Positions 1-9,431 of a stretch of DNA of 64,000 nucleotides are shown here, piece after piece. Under the pieces are notes generated by a model that was not told where the DNA came from, did no database searches, and worked only from the letters and a program-made list of their open reading frames with translations. The DNA lies in contig NZ_JAARLZ010000005.1 of NCBI RefSeq assembly GCF_011759365.1, forward strand, positions 186,001-250,000, given 5' to 3'. The number at the start of each line of letters is the position of its first letter. Within the stretch, counting starts at the first letter, position 1. The DNA comes from Luteibacter anthropi. Lineage in GTDB: Bacteria > Pseudomonadota > Gammaproteobacteria > Xanthomonadales > Rhodanobacteraceae. Position numbers and translations under genes: made by a program.

Positions 1-986
1 ACGATGACGGGATTCAGCGTAAAGCGTCGCGCCAGCAGCATGGGCGTGATGGTCTCGCCTTCGAGCACGTGGATCGCGCCGTAGAGCACCATGGGCATGA
101 AGGCCTTCCACAACGGATCGAGGCTGAGCATGCCCACACCCAGGAAGGTCACCACGCCCACCAGCGGACCAAGAATCGGCACGTAGTTCAGCAGGAACGC
201 CACGGCCCCCCACAGGATGGGATCGGACAGTCCCAATGCCCACATCGCCAGGCCCGTTGCGATGCCGACGAGCAGGTTCATCATGGTAATGGTGACCAGG
301 TACGACGACACGTCACTCTCCACCTGCCAGGCAATGTCGATCACCTGACGCTTGTCCCGGAACCGGGGCATCACCTCCACCAGCCGGCGCAGGAAGGTAT
401 CGCCGGAGTTGAGCAGGAAAAAGAGCACGAGGAACATCGTCAGGAATTCAGACGCGAAGGTCTGGACCCCACTCAGGATGGCGCCCTGGAAATCGATGCC
501 AGCAGCCGCCGGATGACCCGCCGTGCCTTCGTCGGATGCCCCGATCATGCCCTTGGCATGCGCCAGCATCCCCTTCAGGCTGTCCAGCGGGGCACTGATG
601 ACCTTCACACGCTCCTGCAGGCGAGGCAGGCCCTCGGGGAGCCGTTGCCCCCAACTCTGCGCCGGACCGCTCAGCATGCCTCCCAGCCCGGCCAGCAGGC
701 CCCACAGCGCCACGATCAGCAGCAAGGCCGCCACCGGCCGCGGAACCCGGACCCTGGCAAGCAACCGCATCAGGGGCTGGAGGAGCAGTTTCAGGATGAA
801 GGCCAGGACGACCGGGAGGATCACCTCCCGAGCAACATAGGCACAGCCCAGCACCGCAATGACGGTCAGTATGCCCAGAAAGACCGTCTTGGGGTCGTTG
901 GGCAACGGCATCTCTTCCGCTTCCACCTCCGCCACTGGCTGGGGCGGCACATCGATCTCCGGCGGCGGAGCGGCGTCATTCGTCAC
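1..986 (-). CDS. AI-2E family transporter (PerM-type permease), 3' end beyond window
   Basis: The visible 328 residues start at a GTG preceded by AGGGAGA seven bases upstream. After an acidic, proline-rich cytoplasmic tail come paired hydrophobic segments, a long soluble loop, and the run of membrane helices near the cut end that is typical of the AI-2E/PerM permease family (for example a stretch reading LLNYVPILGPLVG). Family members are inner-membrane proteins of about 350 residues proposed to export small molecules; the substrate cannot be told from sequence. The gene runs off the left edge, so only its last few tens of residues are missing. It lies 94 bp downstream of the small XRE regulator, in the same direction. 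Confidence 0.85.
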   Translation of the reverse strand, partial: MTNDAAPPPEIDVPPQPVAEVEAEEMPLPNDPKTVFLGILTVIAVLGCAYVAREVILPVVLAFILKLLLQPLMRLLARVRVPRPVAALLLIVALWGLLAGLGGMLSGPAQSWGQRLPEGLPRLQERVKVISAPLDSLKGMLAHAKGMIGASDEGTAGHPAAAGIDFQGAILSGVQTFASEFLTMFLVLFFLLNSGDTFLRRLVEVMPRFRDKRQVIDIAWQVESDVSSYLVTITMMNLLVGIATGLAMWALGLSDPILWGAVAFLLNYVPILGPLVGVVTFLGVGMLSLDPLWKAFMPMVLYGAIHVLEGETITPMLLARRFTLNPVI

Positions 987-1080
987 GTTACATTCTCCCT
1001 GTGGAAACTGGTGCAGGGGCGAATGTCGCTGGTTGCGCGTGAGACTTTTGTCTCCGGGGAGACGCTGACCCCAGCGTCGC

Positions 1081-1383
1081 TTACCGGGACGAGGCGTGCT
1101 TCATACCATGCGGCTGGCGATGCAGCCTCAGCGAACCCGATACGATCGACCGGCCCGAAGTGTTCCCCGGCCTTGCCGTACTGACCAGAAGCGCCGTATA
1201 GGGAACATCCAGCGCCCGGGACACACCGATGATCTCGGACAGCCTTGGGCAGCCTCCCGCCTCTTCGATTTCGTATAGGCGCCCCACCGAAAGTCCGGTC
1301 CGCCTGGACAACTCATCCAGTGTGATGTTCTGGTTGCTGCATTCGCGACGGATATTCATGCCGATATGGGACGGATGCGCCAT
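1081..1383 (-). CDS. Small XRE-family helix-turn-helix regulator
   Basis: A 100-residue protein. Residues about 9-63 form a Cro/C1-type helix-turn-helix (NITLDELSRRTGLSVGRLYE covers helices 2 and 3), followed by a short basic tail. I chose the ATG at 1383 because GGAG lies eight bases before it; a longer reading to 1425 has no comparable ribosome binding site. It probably binds DNA as a dimer. Target genes are unknown; the permease gene just downstream is the obvious candidate for co-transcription. Single-domain XRE proteins of this size are common both in chromosomes and in mobile DNA, so no function beyond DNA binding is claimed. Confidence 0.75.
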   Translation of the reverse strand: MAHPSHIGMNIRRECSNQNITLDELSRRTGLSVGRLYEIEEAGGCPRLSEIIGVSRALDVPYTALLVSTARPGNTSGRSIVSGSLRLHRQPHGMKHASSR

Positions 1384-1541
1384 TTCTCTGCTCCACGAAA
1401 CGCCTGGTGAAATCAGCCTGCCCACTCATTATGAGAAGGCAGGCAAGCGTTTGGAGTAACGGGAAATCGTCATCCCATATAAATCCCGTAAAACCGCATC
1501 GTTGCGCGAATGCCTCCGCGCCCCACCCGCGGCTTAAGACA

Positions 1542-2489
1542 CTAGGGCAGCGGATTGCCGCCCGTCACGCCATAGGTCTCGCCGGTGACGAAGCTGGACT
1601 CGTTCGAGGCCAGCAGGACATACAGCGGGGCACACTCCACGGGCTGTCCCGGTCGTTTCATGGGGACGCTGGCGCCGAAGTTCTTGATCTTCTCCATAGG
1701 CTGGCCGCCCGACGGCTGGAGTGCCGTCCAGATCGGGCCCGGTGCCACGGCGTTCACCCGGATGCCCTTTTCGGCCACCTGTTTCGCCAGCGATTTCGTA
1801 AACGCCACGATGGCGGCTTTCGTTGAGGCGTAGTCGAGCAGGATGTCCGAAGGCTGATATGCCTGGATGGAAGCGGTATTGACGATGGTGCCTCCTCTGG
1901 GAAGCAAGGCCATGGCGGCCTTGCAAATCCAGAATAGGCCATAGACGTTGGCCTTGAAGGTCTCGTCGAACTGCGCGGTGGTCAGGTCTTCGATGCCTGC
2001 CTGGTGAGTCTGGCGACCTGCCACGTTGATGACGATATCCAGGCCACCCATCGCTTCAGCGGCACGGCCGACCAGGGATTTGCAGAATGCCTCGTCCTTC
2101 AGGTCACCGGGGATGGCTTTTCCGACAACGCCTTCCGCCTCGACAAGGGTCACGACTTCTCTCGCATCCGCTTCTTCCTCGGGCAGATGATTGATGACGA
2201 CGTGAGCCCCTTCCCGCGCGAAAGCGATGGCCACAGCACGCCCGATGCCACTATCGCCGCCCGTGACAAGAGCGCGGCGTCCTTGCAGCCTGCCGCTGCC
2301 TTTGTACGAGCGTTCTCCATGGTCGGCGGGCGGATCGAGCTTTGCGGCAAGCCCTGGAGCAGATTGCTTCGGTGTATGAAACGGCGGCCCCGGGAATCGG
2401 GTGGTCGGATCGATCAGGATGGGGGCGTTCGACATGCGAGGGTTTCCGGTACTTGAGTGAGCCTCCAAAGGTCGGGCCGCCCGTGACAT
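1542..2489 (-). CDS. Short-chain dehydrogenase/reductase with N-terminal extension (YhxC/YghA type)
   Basis: NAD(P)-dependent oxidoreductase of the classical SDR fold. The cofactor loop TGGDSGIG, the NVAG motif, a catalytic serine in NTASIQAY and the YASTK catalytic pair are all present. It carries the N-terminal arm DPTTRFPGPPF typical of the YhxC/YghA subgroup. The ATG at 2489 has an excellent GGAGAAGGA seven bases upstream; the internal ATG at 2435 (297 residues) aligns with the start of the paralogue at 61179-62081 but has a poor ribosome binding site, so the true start is uncertain. The C-terminal 80 residues are almost identical to that paralogue. Substrate unknown; members are often linked to general stress. 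Confidence 0.88.
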   Translation of the reverse strand: MSRAARPLEAHSSTGNPRMSNAPILIDPTTRFPGPPFHTPKQSAPGLAAKLDPPADHGERSYKGSGRLQGRRALVTGGDSGIGRAVAIAFAREGAHVVINHLPEEEADAREVVTLVEAEGVVGKAIPGDLKDEAFCKSLVGRAAEAMGGLDIVINVAGRQTHQAGIEDLTTAQFDETFKANVYGLFWICKAAMALLPRGGTIVNTASIQAYQPSDILLDYASTKAAIVAFTKSLAKQVAEKGIRVNAVAPGPIWTALQPSGGQPMEKIKNFGASVPMKRPGQPVECAPLYVLLASNESSFVTGETYGVTGGNPLP

Positions 2490-2936
2490 TGCGACGTCCT
2501 TCTCCAGTGAAAGCCGGTACACAAGAATGAAGAGCATCCATAAGGCTCGGCGCAATATCCCCCTCATGCGCAAGAAAATGCGTCATGGTATGGATGCTGA
2601 ACATACCCAGCCTCATCCATGAAAACTCAGGTGGCGTTAACTTCCAGGGGAATAGCTTGTACCTCAGGTCGCCGCGAGGCGACGTTCCCACCGCCATGGC
2701 TCTGAGTTCCCCTGCTCGCTTGCCTGGCTTGGATGGAGTTCCCCAAGGCCCGCAGACTCCCCTCTGCGGGTTTTTTATTGCGCGCCGTCTCCCCCGCCAT
2801 CGCCACGGGGATACGTAGCCCTGGATTTCACCGACTGGCCGGTATGAAAGGCCACGATCATGGCGAACCGGCCCCGTCCGTGATCGTCTGCCGAGTAAAC
2901 ATTCACACACCCGATCTTCACCAGGAAGAAGTTGCC
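2490..2936 (+). other. Intergenic region with orphan intrinsic terminator; possible small RNA
   Basis: No convincing protein gene lies between the dehydrogenase start and the lipoprotein start. The stretch from about 2590 to 2776 ends in a good intrinsic terminator on the plus strand with no plus-strand gene upstream. That arrangement fits a small RNA of up to about 180 nt, or leader transcription towards the lipoprotein gene. I see no clear sigma70 promoter, so this is only a suggestion. Confidence 0.3.
2749..2776 (+). terminator. Intrinsic terminator, plus strand
   Basis: A perfect 7-bp stem, CCCGCAG pairing with CTGCGGG around an eight-base loop, is followed directly by six T residues (2771-2776). 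It sits in a region without any plus-strand gene upstream, which makes it an orphan terminator. Confidence 0.8.
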
Positions 2937-3293
2937 ATGCAGCTTGTCCAATCCCTGACAGTGGCTTCCGTCATCATTCTGCTAGTCGCTTGCAGGTCAA
3001 AGGAAATACACCTCTACGACAAGGAGGGATATGGCCCCAATACCGCCGAGATCTCGATCAAGGGTGACAAAGGCATGGCGTACTGGCGGTGGGGGCAGAA
3101 AACCTTCGCCATGCCGGTCACCCTTGTGCACGACGGCGTCATCCATTCGCCGGTTCCGGGCGGCCTGCTGGAGTTGAAGATGGCTGACGGCACGCTGCTG
3201 TCGTTTACCGGCACGCAGGGGCAACTGGTCTGTTTCAAGGGGTGCGCCAAGGCATACCTGCCTCGCGTATGGCTATCCCGAGGGGAGGATTGA
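2937..3293 (+). CDS. Small predicted lipoprotein
   Basis: A 118-residue protein starting at an ATG with AGGAAGAA shortly upstream. The N-terminus is a lipoprotein signal peptide ending in the lipobox LVAC, so lipidation is expected at Cys19. The mature part is mostly beta-like (ISIKGDKGMAYWRWGQ) and ends with two cysteines in CFKGC; no known domain is recognised. It is probably anchored to the outer or inner membrane facing the periplasm. The last 59 bases overlap the 3' end of the convergent efflux channel gene, so the two genes share a transcription end region. Function unknown. Confidence 0.65.
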   Translation: MQLVQSLTVASVIILLVACRSKEIHLYDKEGYGPNTAEISIKGDKGMAYWRWGQKTFAMPVTLVHDGVIHSPVPGGLLELKMADGTLLSFTGTQGQLVCFKGCAKAYLPRVWLSRGED

Positions 3294-4710
3294 CCCCGGA
3301 CACCGCTGCCGACGACCAGCTGCCGCCCAGTGCCCGGAAGAGATCCACCTGACTATCGGCGACACGGGCATCAGCGCTAGCGAGATCGGCTTCGGAATCT
3401 GCAAACGTCCGTTCGGCATCCAGCAGCGAGAGATTGTCGATCTGCCCTTCCCGCTGCCGTGCCCGGACGATGTTGACCGCTCGCTCGGCCTCATGCCGTG
3501 CTGAAGCGAGTGCCTGACGACGTTCAAGGACGCGCGCATAGTTCGACAATGCCGTCTCCGTTTCTCCGAGGGCCTGGAGCACCGTGCCGTCGAATCGTGC
3601 CAGCGCTTCCCGCGTGTCGGCCTTCGAGCGGTCGATTTGCGCGCGAACGTGCCCCTGGTTGGGAAACGACCATGAAATCAGCGGGCCAAGCATCCAGCGC
3701 AAGGGCCCCTGCCCGAAGTAGTCACCGAAACCGTAGGCAGTCGAACCGACAGACGCCCCCAGCGATACCTTGGGGTACAGGTCGCCCGTGGCGACACCGA
3801 TGTTTGCCGTTGCAGCCGCCAGACGTCGCTCGGCCGCTTTCACGTCGGGGCGGCGACCGAGCAGCTGCATACCGTCACCCGTCGGGATCGGCTCATCCAT
3901 GCGTGGTGCCGTGGCCCGGGCAGCCGCCTCCGCCGGCAGATCCTTCGGTGCCCTGCCGGTCAGGACAGCAAGACGGAACAGGGCCGCCTGGCGCTCGGCG
4001 GCAATGACCGGGATATCGGCGTTGCGCTGCTCCCGGAGTGCGGCGATGCGGGTGACATCCAGGACGCCGGCCAGGCCTGCCTCCTGCCGTGCCCTGGTCA
4101 CGCCCAGGGTTCGGTCGAGCAAGGCGACGATATGTCGTGCCACGTCCAGGCGCCGGGCAGCGCTGGCAGCATCCACATAGGCCTTTGTCGTGTCGGCCAC
4201 GATCGTTACCCGTACGGCATCGACGTCCGCCTCGGCGGCACCGTAGTTCCCACGCGCAGCCTCCACCTGCCGACGTATCCGACCAAAAAGATCCACCTCA
4301 TAGGCGACGCTGAGCCCCGCATCGACATAGGTATTGTCCCGCGCATAGCCCGGCAACATCTGCACTGCCGGGAGCTGCTGGCGATTGGCGCTGACATCGA
4401 TATCCGTGGACGGCCACCATTGAGCCCTGGCCTCGCGCAGATCAGCCCTTGCGCGATCAAGACGAGCAAGAGCAACGCGGATATCCGTGTTGGCGCGCAG
4501 CGCGTCGTCGATGAGGCGGTCGAGCACCGGATCGTTGTAAAGCTTCCACCAATAATCGTTCGCGGGCGCATCCGCCGACACGGTAGCGCTGGTCATCAGG
4601 AACGGACCTTGCGCAGACGACGGAACATCGGGAGATTTGTAATCCGGACCGACCGCACAAGCCGACAGGGCCAATGTGATAGTCGACAGGGTAAAGATAC
4701 GAATCCGCAT
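3235..4710 (-). CDS. RND efflux outer-membrane channel lipoprotein (OprN/NodT type)
   Basis: A 491-residue outer-membrane factor. The N-terminus is a lipoprotein signal with lipobox LSAC (LALSACAVGPDYKSP is typical of the family), followed by two repeated coiled-coil hairpin domains rich in Ala, Arg and Asp (for instance LARLDRARADLREARAQW). It forms the trimeric exit duct for the pump encoded upstream, from which it is separated by 5 bp. The order adaptor, pump, channel is that of mexEF-oprN-like operons. The start at 4710 gives the canonical signal peptide; a much longer open frame upstream is antisense-like sequence inside the pump gene. Confidence in role is high, substrates are unknown. 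Confidence 0.92.
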   Translation of the reverse strand: MRIRIFTLSTITLALSACAVGPDYKSPDVPSSAQGPFLMTSATVSADAPANDYWWKLYNDPVLDRLIDDALRANTDIRVALARLDRARADLREARAQWWPSTDIDVSANRQQLPAVQMLPGYARDNTYVDAGLSVAYEVDLFGRIRRQVEAARGNYGAAEADVDAVRVTIVADTTKAYVDAASAARRLDVARHIVALLDRTLGVTRARQEAGLAGVLDVTRIAALREQRNADIPVIAAERQAALFRLAVLTGRAPKDLPAEAAARATAPRMDEPIPTGDGMQLLGRRPDVKAAERRLAAATANIGVATGDLYPKVSLGASVGSTAYGFGDYFGQGPLRWMLGPLISWSFPNQGHVRAQIDRSKADTREALARFDGTVLQALGETETALSNYARVLERRQALASARHEAERAVNIVRARQREGQIDNLSLLDAERTFADSEADLASADARVADSQVDLFRALGGSWSSAAVSGVNPPLGIAIREAGMPWRTP

Positions 4711-4715
4711 GGGTC

Positions 4716-7700
4716 TCAGTCCGAAGTCAGAAGCGTGGATGCCGGCGTCCGGCCAAGGCGGCGGCGTTCCAGACGCAGGGCCAGGGCGCGGCAGACCACG
4801 TAGAACGTAGGCGTGTAGAGCAGGCCGAAGCCGGTAACACCAAGCATGCCGAAGAACACCGCGGTACCCAGAGCCTGACGCAGCTCGGCGCCGGCGCCCG
4901 TGGCTACAAGCAGCGGCACGGCACCCAGGATGAACGCAAGACTCGTCATGAGAATCGGCCGAAGGCGCATCTGCGCGGCACGGGCAGCGGCCATCGCGGG
5001 ACTCAATCCGTCCTGCTCCTCCGCCTGCCGGGCAAATTCGATGACCAGGATGGCGTTCTTGGCGGCCAGTGCAATCAACACCACGAGGCCGATCTGGGTC
5101 AGGACGTTGTTGTCCATCCCGCGGATATTGACCCCAATCATGGCCGCGAACAGGCACATCGGCACGATGAGGATGATCGACAGCGGCAGCGTCAGGCTTT
5201 CGTATTGCGCCGCAAGTACAAGGAAGACGAAAACCACTGCAAGCAGGAATACCAGGCCCGCGGTATTGCCCACCGTCTTCTGCTGATAGGCGATGCCGGT
5301 CCACTCAAAGCCATAGCCCGGACCGAGTACTTGCGTGGCGAGCGCTTCCATCGTGGCCATCGAATAACCCGTTGAATAGCCGGGAGCCGTATCGCCATCC
5401 ACCTCGACGGCGGGGAACAGGTTGTAGCGAACGACACGATACGGCCCCGTTTCATCCTTGAGCGTCGCCACGGCACCGATGGGCACCATGGCTCCACCGT
5501 CCGAGCGTGTCTTCAGGTTGACGATATCGGCACGGCTGCGCCTGAAGGCCTGGTCAGCCTGCGCGGTGACATGGAACGTGCGTCCGAGCAGGTTGAAGTC
5601 GTTGATATAGGCCGAGCCAAGGTAGACCTGCAGCGTTTCGAACACACGCTCCGGAGGTACGCCGAGCATGTCGGCCTTGCGGCGATCAATATCCGCGAAG
5701 ATGCGCGGCGTGAGTGTATTGAAGAAGGTAAAGACCTGCGCCAGACCCTGGGTGCCATTGGCTTTCTCGATGAGCTTGCCGGCTTTCTGGCCGAGTGCGT
5801 GGTAGTCGCTCCCTCCCCTGTCCTGCACCATCATGCGGTACCCGCCTGCGGAGCCGATGCCGTCGATAAGCGGTGGCGGAATCACCAGGACCCGTGCGTC
5901 CGTGATGCCTGCCGTCTTCTGCCGGGCCTCGGCCAGGATGTCGCTGGCGTGACGGGAACGCTCGGCGAAAGGCTTGAGTGGAATGAACGCCGTTGCGGCA
6001 TTGGGCGCGTTGGTGTTGGAGGCGGCATCCCAGCCCGGCAGCATGATGGTGCCGCGTACCCCCTCGATGCCCAGCACACGCCGGGAGACCTCCTGGACGA
6101 CCGCATCTGTCCGCGCCAGCGAAGCACCCGGCGGCAACTGGATGATGGTAATCAGGTAGCTCTGGTCCTGGGCAGGAATGAAGCCCGAAGGCGTCACGTA
6201 GAACAACCCCAGGGTTGCGGCAATCAGCGCGGCATAGGACACCATGACGGCCCTGGGCCTCGCGACCATCCGGGTGGTGAGCCTGCCATACGCCGCGGCA
6301 AAGCTATCGAAGCGGCTGTTGAACGAATCACCTGAGCGATGGAGCGCGGCAACGACGGGATGGCTGGCTGCCTTTTCGGCATGCGGACGAAGGAGCAGTG
6401 CTGCCAGTGCGGGTGAAAGCGTGAGTGAAAGTACGAGCGAGATGACCGTGGCGCCGGAAATCGTCAACGCAAACTGCCTGTAGAAGGCACCCGAGAGGCC
6501 CTCAAGGAAGAACGTGGGAATGAAGACCGCACAGAGCACCAGCACGATGGCTACCAGTGCAGCCGACACTTCATCCATCGACTTGCGCGCCGCGTCCACG
6601 GGTGCAAGACCGAGGGCCAGGTTTCGCTCCACGTTCTCCACGACCACGATGGCGTCATCGACTACGATACCAATCGCCAGCACGAGGCCAAAAAGAGAAA
6701 GGCTGTTCAGGCTGTACCCGGCAATGGCCAGCAGAGCGAAGGTGCCGACCAGCGAGACCGGAATAGCCACGATGGGAATAACGGCCGCCCGCCAGTTCTG
6801 AAGAAAGACGAAAATCACGAGCACCACCAGGGCAGCGGCTTCGAACAAGGTGTGCATGACCGCCTCGGTCGACTGCTCGATGAACTTCGTCGAGTTCCAC
6901 ATGCTCTTGTATTCGAGGCCACGCGGAAATGTTTTCGTCAGCTCGTCCATCTCCCGCTCGACGGCCTTGCCGGTCTCCAATGCGTTGGAACCGGGTCGCT
7001 GAAAAATGCCGATCATCACGGACGGCTTGCCCGACAAATAGGCGTTGGTGCTGTAGTCCGCCGCGCCCAGTTCGACCCTCGCCACGTCCCGGACGCGCAC
7101 CTGGCGGCCTGCCGCGTCCGTACGGATGACGATATCCGCAAACTGCGACGGGTCCTTCAACCGCCCCAGGGTGCGCACGCTCAGCTGGAATGCGTTGGCA
7201 TCCGAGACGGGCGGCTCACCAATGGCACCCGAGGCCACCTGGACGTTCTGCGCGCGAAGCGCTGCAACGATTTCTCCGGCCGTGAGATTGAGCGCTGCAG
7301 CGCGACCCGGGTCGATCCAGATTCGCATGGCGAACTCGCGACTGCCGAAGATCACCGCATCACCGACGCCGTCGATGCGACTCAAGCGGTCGCGCACCTG
7401 CGTCAGCGCATAGTTCGAGATGTAGCTCTGGTCGAACGTACCGTCGGGAGAAACGAGGTTGACGGCCATCAGCGCACTGGGCGCCGTCTTACGGGTAGTC
7501 ACGCCCAGGCGCTGCACTTCCTCGGGCAGTCGCGGCGTGGCGGATGCGACCCGGTTCTGGACGAGCATCTGTGCTGCATCCAGGTTCGTGCCGATCCGGA
7601 AAGTGACGGTAATGGTTACCTTGCCATCGCCTGTTGACTGGCTCGACATGTAGAGCATGTTGTCGACACCATTGATCTCCTGTTCGATGGGCGCAGCGAC

Positions 7701-7886
7701 CGTTTCGGCCACCGTCTCGGCCGTGGCGCCCGGGAAATGGGCGGAAACGACGACTTGCGGAGGAATGACGTCGGGGTACTGCGACACAGGCAGCCGGAAG
7801 TAGGAAATGGCACCGATGATGGTGATGATGACGGCCAGCACACCGGCAAAAATCGGCCGCGTGATGAAGAAGCGTGATAGACGCAT
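4716..7886 (-). CDS. RND multidrug efflux pump, inner-membrane subunit (HAE1 family, MexF-like)
   Basis: A full-length 1056-residue proton-driven efflux transporter. It begins with the typical FFITRPIFAGVLA first membrane helix and has 12 expected membrane segments plus two large periplasmic loops. Proton relay residues are conserved: Asp410-Asp411 in GIVVDDAIVVVEN and Lys943 in ALAAKNAILV. The first periplasmic part closely follows MexF-type sequence (SSQSTGDGK, QNRVASATPRLPEEVQRLGV). It works with the adaptor at 7889-9169 (2 bp away) and the channel at 3235-4710 as a tripartite pump exporting toxic compounds. The exact drug range cannot be read from sequence. Confidence 0.95.
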   Translation of the reverse strand: MRLSRFFITRPIFAGVLAVIITIIGAISYFRLPVSQYPDVIPPQVVVSAHFPGATAETVAETVAAPIEQEINGVDNMLYMSSQSTGDGKVTITVTFRIGTNLDAAQMLVQNRVASATPRLPEEVQRLGVTTRKTAPSALMAVNLVSPDGTFDQSYISNYALTQVRDRLSRIDGVGDAVIFGSREFAMRIWIDPGRAAALNLTAGEIVAALRAQNVQVASGAIGEPPVSDANAFQLSVRTLGRLKDPSQFADIVIRTDAAGRQVRVRDVARVELGAADYSTNAYLSGKPSVMIGIFQRPGSNALETGKAVEREMDELTKTFPRGLEYKSMWNSTKFIEQSTEAVMHTLFEAAALVVLVIFVFLQNWRAAVIPIVAIPVSLVGTFALLAIAGYSLNSLSLFGLVLAIGIVVDDAIVVVENVERNLALGLAPVDAARKSMDEVSAALVAIVLVLCAVFIPTFFLEGLSGAFYRQFALTISGATVISLVLSLTLSPALAALLLRPHAEKAASHPVVAALHRSGDSFNSRFDSFAAAYGRLTTRMVARPRAVMVSYAALIAATLGLFYVTPSGFIPAQDQSYLITIIQLPPGASLARTDAVVQEVSRRVLGIEGVRGTIMLPGWDAASNTNAPNAATAFIPLKPFAERSRHASDILAEARQKTAGITDARVLVIPPPLIDGIGSAGGYRMMVQDRGGSDYHALGQKAGKLIEKANGTQGLAQVFTFFNTLTPRIFADIDRRKADMLGVPPERVFETLQVYLGSAYINDFNLLGRTFHVTAQADQAFRRSRADIVNLKTRSDGGAMVPIGAVATLKDETGPYRVVRYNLFPAVEVDGDTAPGYSTGYSMATMEALATQVLGPGYGFEWTGIAYQQKTVGNTAGLVFLLAVVFVFLVLAAQYESLTLPLSIILIVPMCLFAAMIGVNIRGMDNNVLTQIGLVVLIALAAKNAILVIEFARQAEEQDGLSPAMAAARAAQMRLRPILMTSLAFILGAVPLLVATGAGAELRQALGTAVFFGMLGVTGFGLLYTPTFYVVCRALALRLERRRLGRTPASTLLTSD

Positions 7887-7888
7887 GG

Positions 7889-9169
7889 CTATGATCCTTG
7901 GGAGGTCAGGCGATGCGGGGACGTTTGCGGGACGAGGGTCGCCTCACTAGCCGCAAGGGGTGCCGCCACGCCGGAGGGTGTCGCTACGGGTGAGATGGTC
8001 ACCGGCTTGCCTTCAACCTTCGAGCCCGGCGTTGCGTACTGCACTCCGCTGACCACGACCGATTCGTTGCCTGACAACCCCGATTCGACGACACGAAGTC
8101 CTTCAACCAGCGGACCGGTCTGCACGCGCTGCGCCTTGACTGTGCCATCGGTGGTCACGACCAGGACAAGCTTGTCGGCCTGATCGGTCTGGATGGCTTC
8201 ATCCGGCACAAGCAACGCGGACGCCGCACCACGATCCGCCAGGCGCATGTTTCCGAACATGCCCGGCGTCAGGAAGTACGCGGGGTTATCGATGACGGCA
8301 CGCATGCGAACCGTTCCCGCGCGGGGATCGAGTCCGTTATCGATAAAATCCACCCGGCCATGCCAGCGATAGTCGGCTTCATCCTGCAACCGGACGTCGG
8401 CTACCGCCTCACTCTTCCCTGCATTTTCCGCACGCCGGGATTTCAGGAACATCGCCTCCGATGCATCGAACACGAAGTAGATCGGGTCGAGTGCATTGAC
8501 CGTCGTCAGCAGCGTGCCGTTGCGACCGTCGCCGGTGGCCACGAGGTTGCCCGGGTCGATACGCCTGTCCGATACACGACCGTCGATGGGAGAACGGACC
8601 TCAGTGAATTCAAGGTCCAGCGATCGGCCCTGCACCCGGGCCGTCGCACTCGTGACCGCCGCCGTCGCTGCACCCACGCGCGCTTTCAGGCGATCCATTT
8701 CACCCTGAGCCATGGCGTCATCGCCGACCAGATGCTCGGAGCGGGTGAGGTCGGCGCGGGCCAGCACCAGGTCGCTTTGCGCCGAAGCGAGGTTGCCCCG
8801 GGCTTCGGCGAGTGCTGCCTCGAAGGGGCGCTTGTCGAGCGTAAAAAGCAGATCCCCCTTGTGCACCAGCGCACCATCCGTGAAATGGACCGCGGCCACC
8901 TGACCCGAGACGCGAGGCCGGATATCGACCGTGCGGCTGGGCTCGAAGCGTCCAACGTAGTCGTCCCATTGGGTAATTTCGCGATGTAGCGGCTTGGCCA
9001 CGGATACCGTGGGCAGCGGCGCTACCGGTGCGGCAGATGTTTTCGTAGCGGGCACGACGACGATGCCAATGCCCGCCAGAACAGCGATGGACAGAAGTGA
9101 CGCCACGGAGCGCCACCGCATGTTCGATGCACTCTTCGGGACGGTTGAGTTTTCAGGTGTCGTGCTCAT
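7889..9169 (-). CDS. RND efflux periplasmic adaptor (MexE-like membrane fusion protein)
   Basis: A 426-residue membrane fusion protein with an N-terminal membrane anchor (residues about 20-45). Then follow the lipoyl half-motif RPRVSGQVAAVHFTDGALV, a coiled-coil hairpin (SAQSDLVLARADLTRSE), the second lipoyl half (VRSPIDGRVSDRRIDPGNLV), and a beta-barrel domain. It bridges pump and channel across the periplasm. The wording WDDYVGRFEPSRTVDIRP resembles MexE. It is the first gene of the efflux operon; a 358-bp upstream region with a strong inverted repeat probably carries the promoter. No lipobox is present, so it is anchored by the uncleaved helix or an ordinary signal. Confidence 0.93.
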   Translation of the reverse strand: MSTTPENSTVPKSASNMRWRSVASLLSIAVLAGIGIVVVPATKTSAAPVAPLPTVSVAKPLHREITQWDDYVGRFEPSRTVDIRPRVSGQVAAVHFTDGALVHKGDLLFTLDKRPFEAALAEARGNLASAQSDLVLARADLTRSEHLVGDDAMAQGEMDRLKARVGAATAAVTSATARVQGRSLDLEFTEVRSPIDGRVSDRRIDPGNLVATGDGRNGTLLTTVNALDPIYFVFDASEAMFLKSRRAENAGKSEAVADVRLQDEADYRWHGRVDFIDNGLDPRAGTVRMRAVIDNPAYFLTPGMFGNMRLADRGAASALLVPDEAIQTDQADKLVLVVTTDGTVKAQRVQTGPLVEGLRVVESGLSGNESVVVSGVQYATPGSKVEGKPVTISPVATPSGVAAPLAASEATLVPQTSPHRLTSQGS

Positions 9170-9329
9170 GCGGTCATGCCCCGCAGGCCAGGCAACATCA
9201 TGTGTTTCATGGGAGGTTTGTCTCGTATGCCGATCAAGGCCCGGATTCTCGTCAACGCCAGCTCATGACGAAAGGACGAACTTCCCTCGTTTTTGCCCAT
9301 GCATCGCGCATATCAATGCGCAGCATCGA

Positions 9330-9352
9330 TCACACGAAGACATGTCGTGTGA
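9330..9352. promoter_or_regulatory. Inverted repeat, likely operator upstream of efflux operon
   Basis: TCACACGA and its exact reverse complement TCGTGTGA flank a 7-base spacer. It sits 161 bp before the adaptor start. Arms of this length with a 7-bp spacer fit a dimeric regulator site; which protein binds is unknown, though the GlxA-type regulators next door are candidates. Confidence 0.45.
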
Positions 9353-9411
9353 GTGCGCTCCCGCTTGAAGATGTGAAGACGTACCGAGAGACACAGAATC
9401 CTGCATCTCTC

Positions 9412-9426
9412 ACCACATGATGTGGT
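9412..9426. promoter_or_regulatory. 15-bp palindrome
   Basis: ACCACAT-G-ATGTGGT is a perfect palindrome with a single central base, located between the SDR relic and the efflux operon. It could be an operator or a weak terminator; the short T run after it on the plus strand leads to no gene. Confidence 0.35.
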
Positions 9427-9431
9427 TTCTG

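Noticed and set aside
69-1184. Plus-strand open frame of 371 codons
   Set aside because: Antisense to the AI-2E-type permease, which has clear membrane helices and a ribosome binding site.
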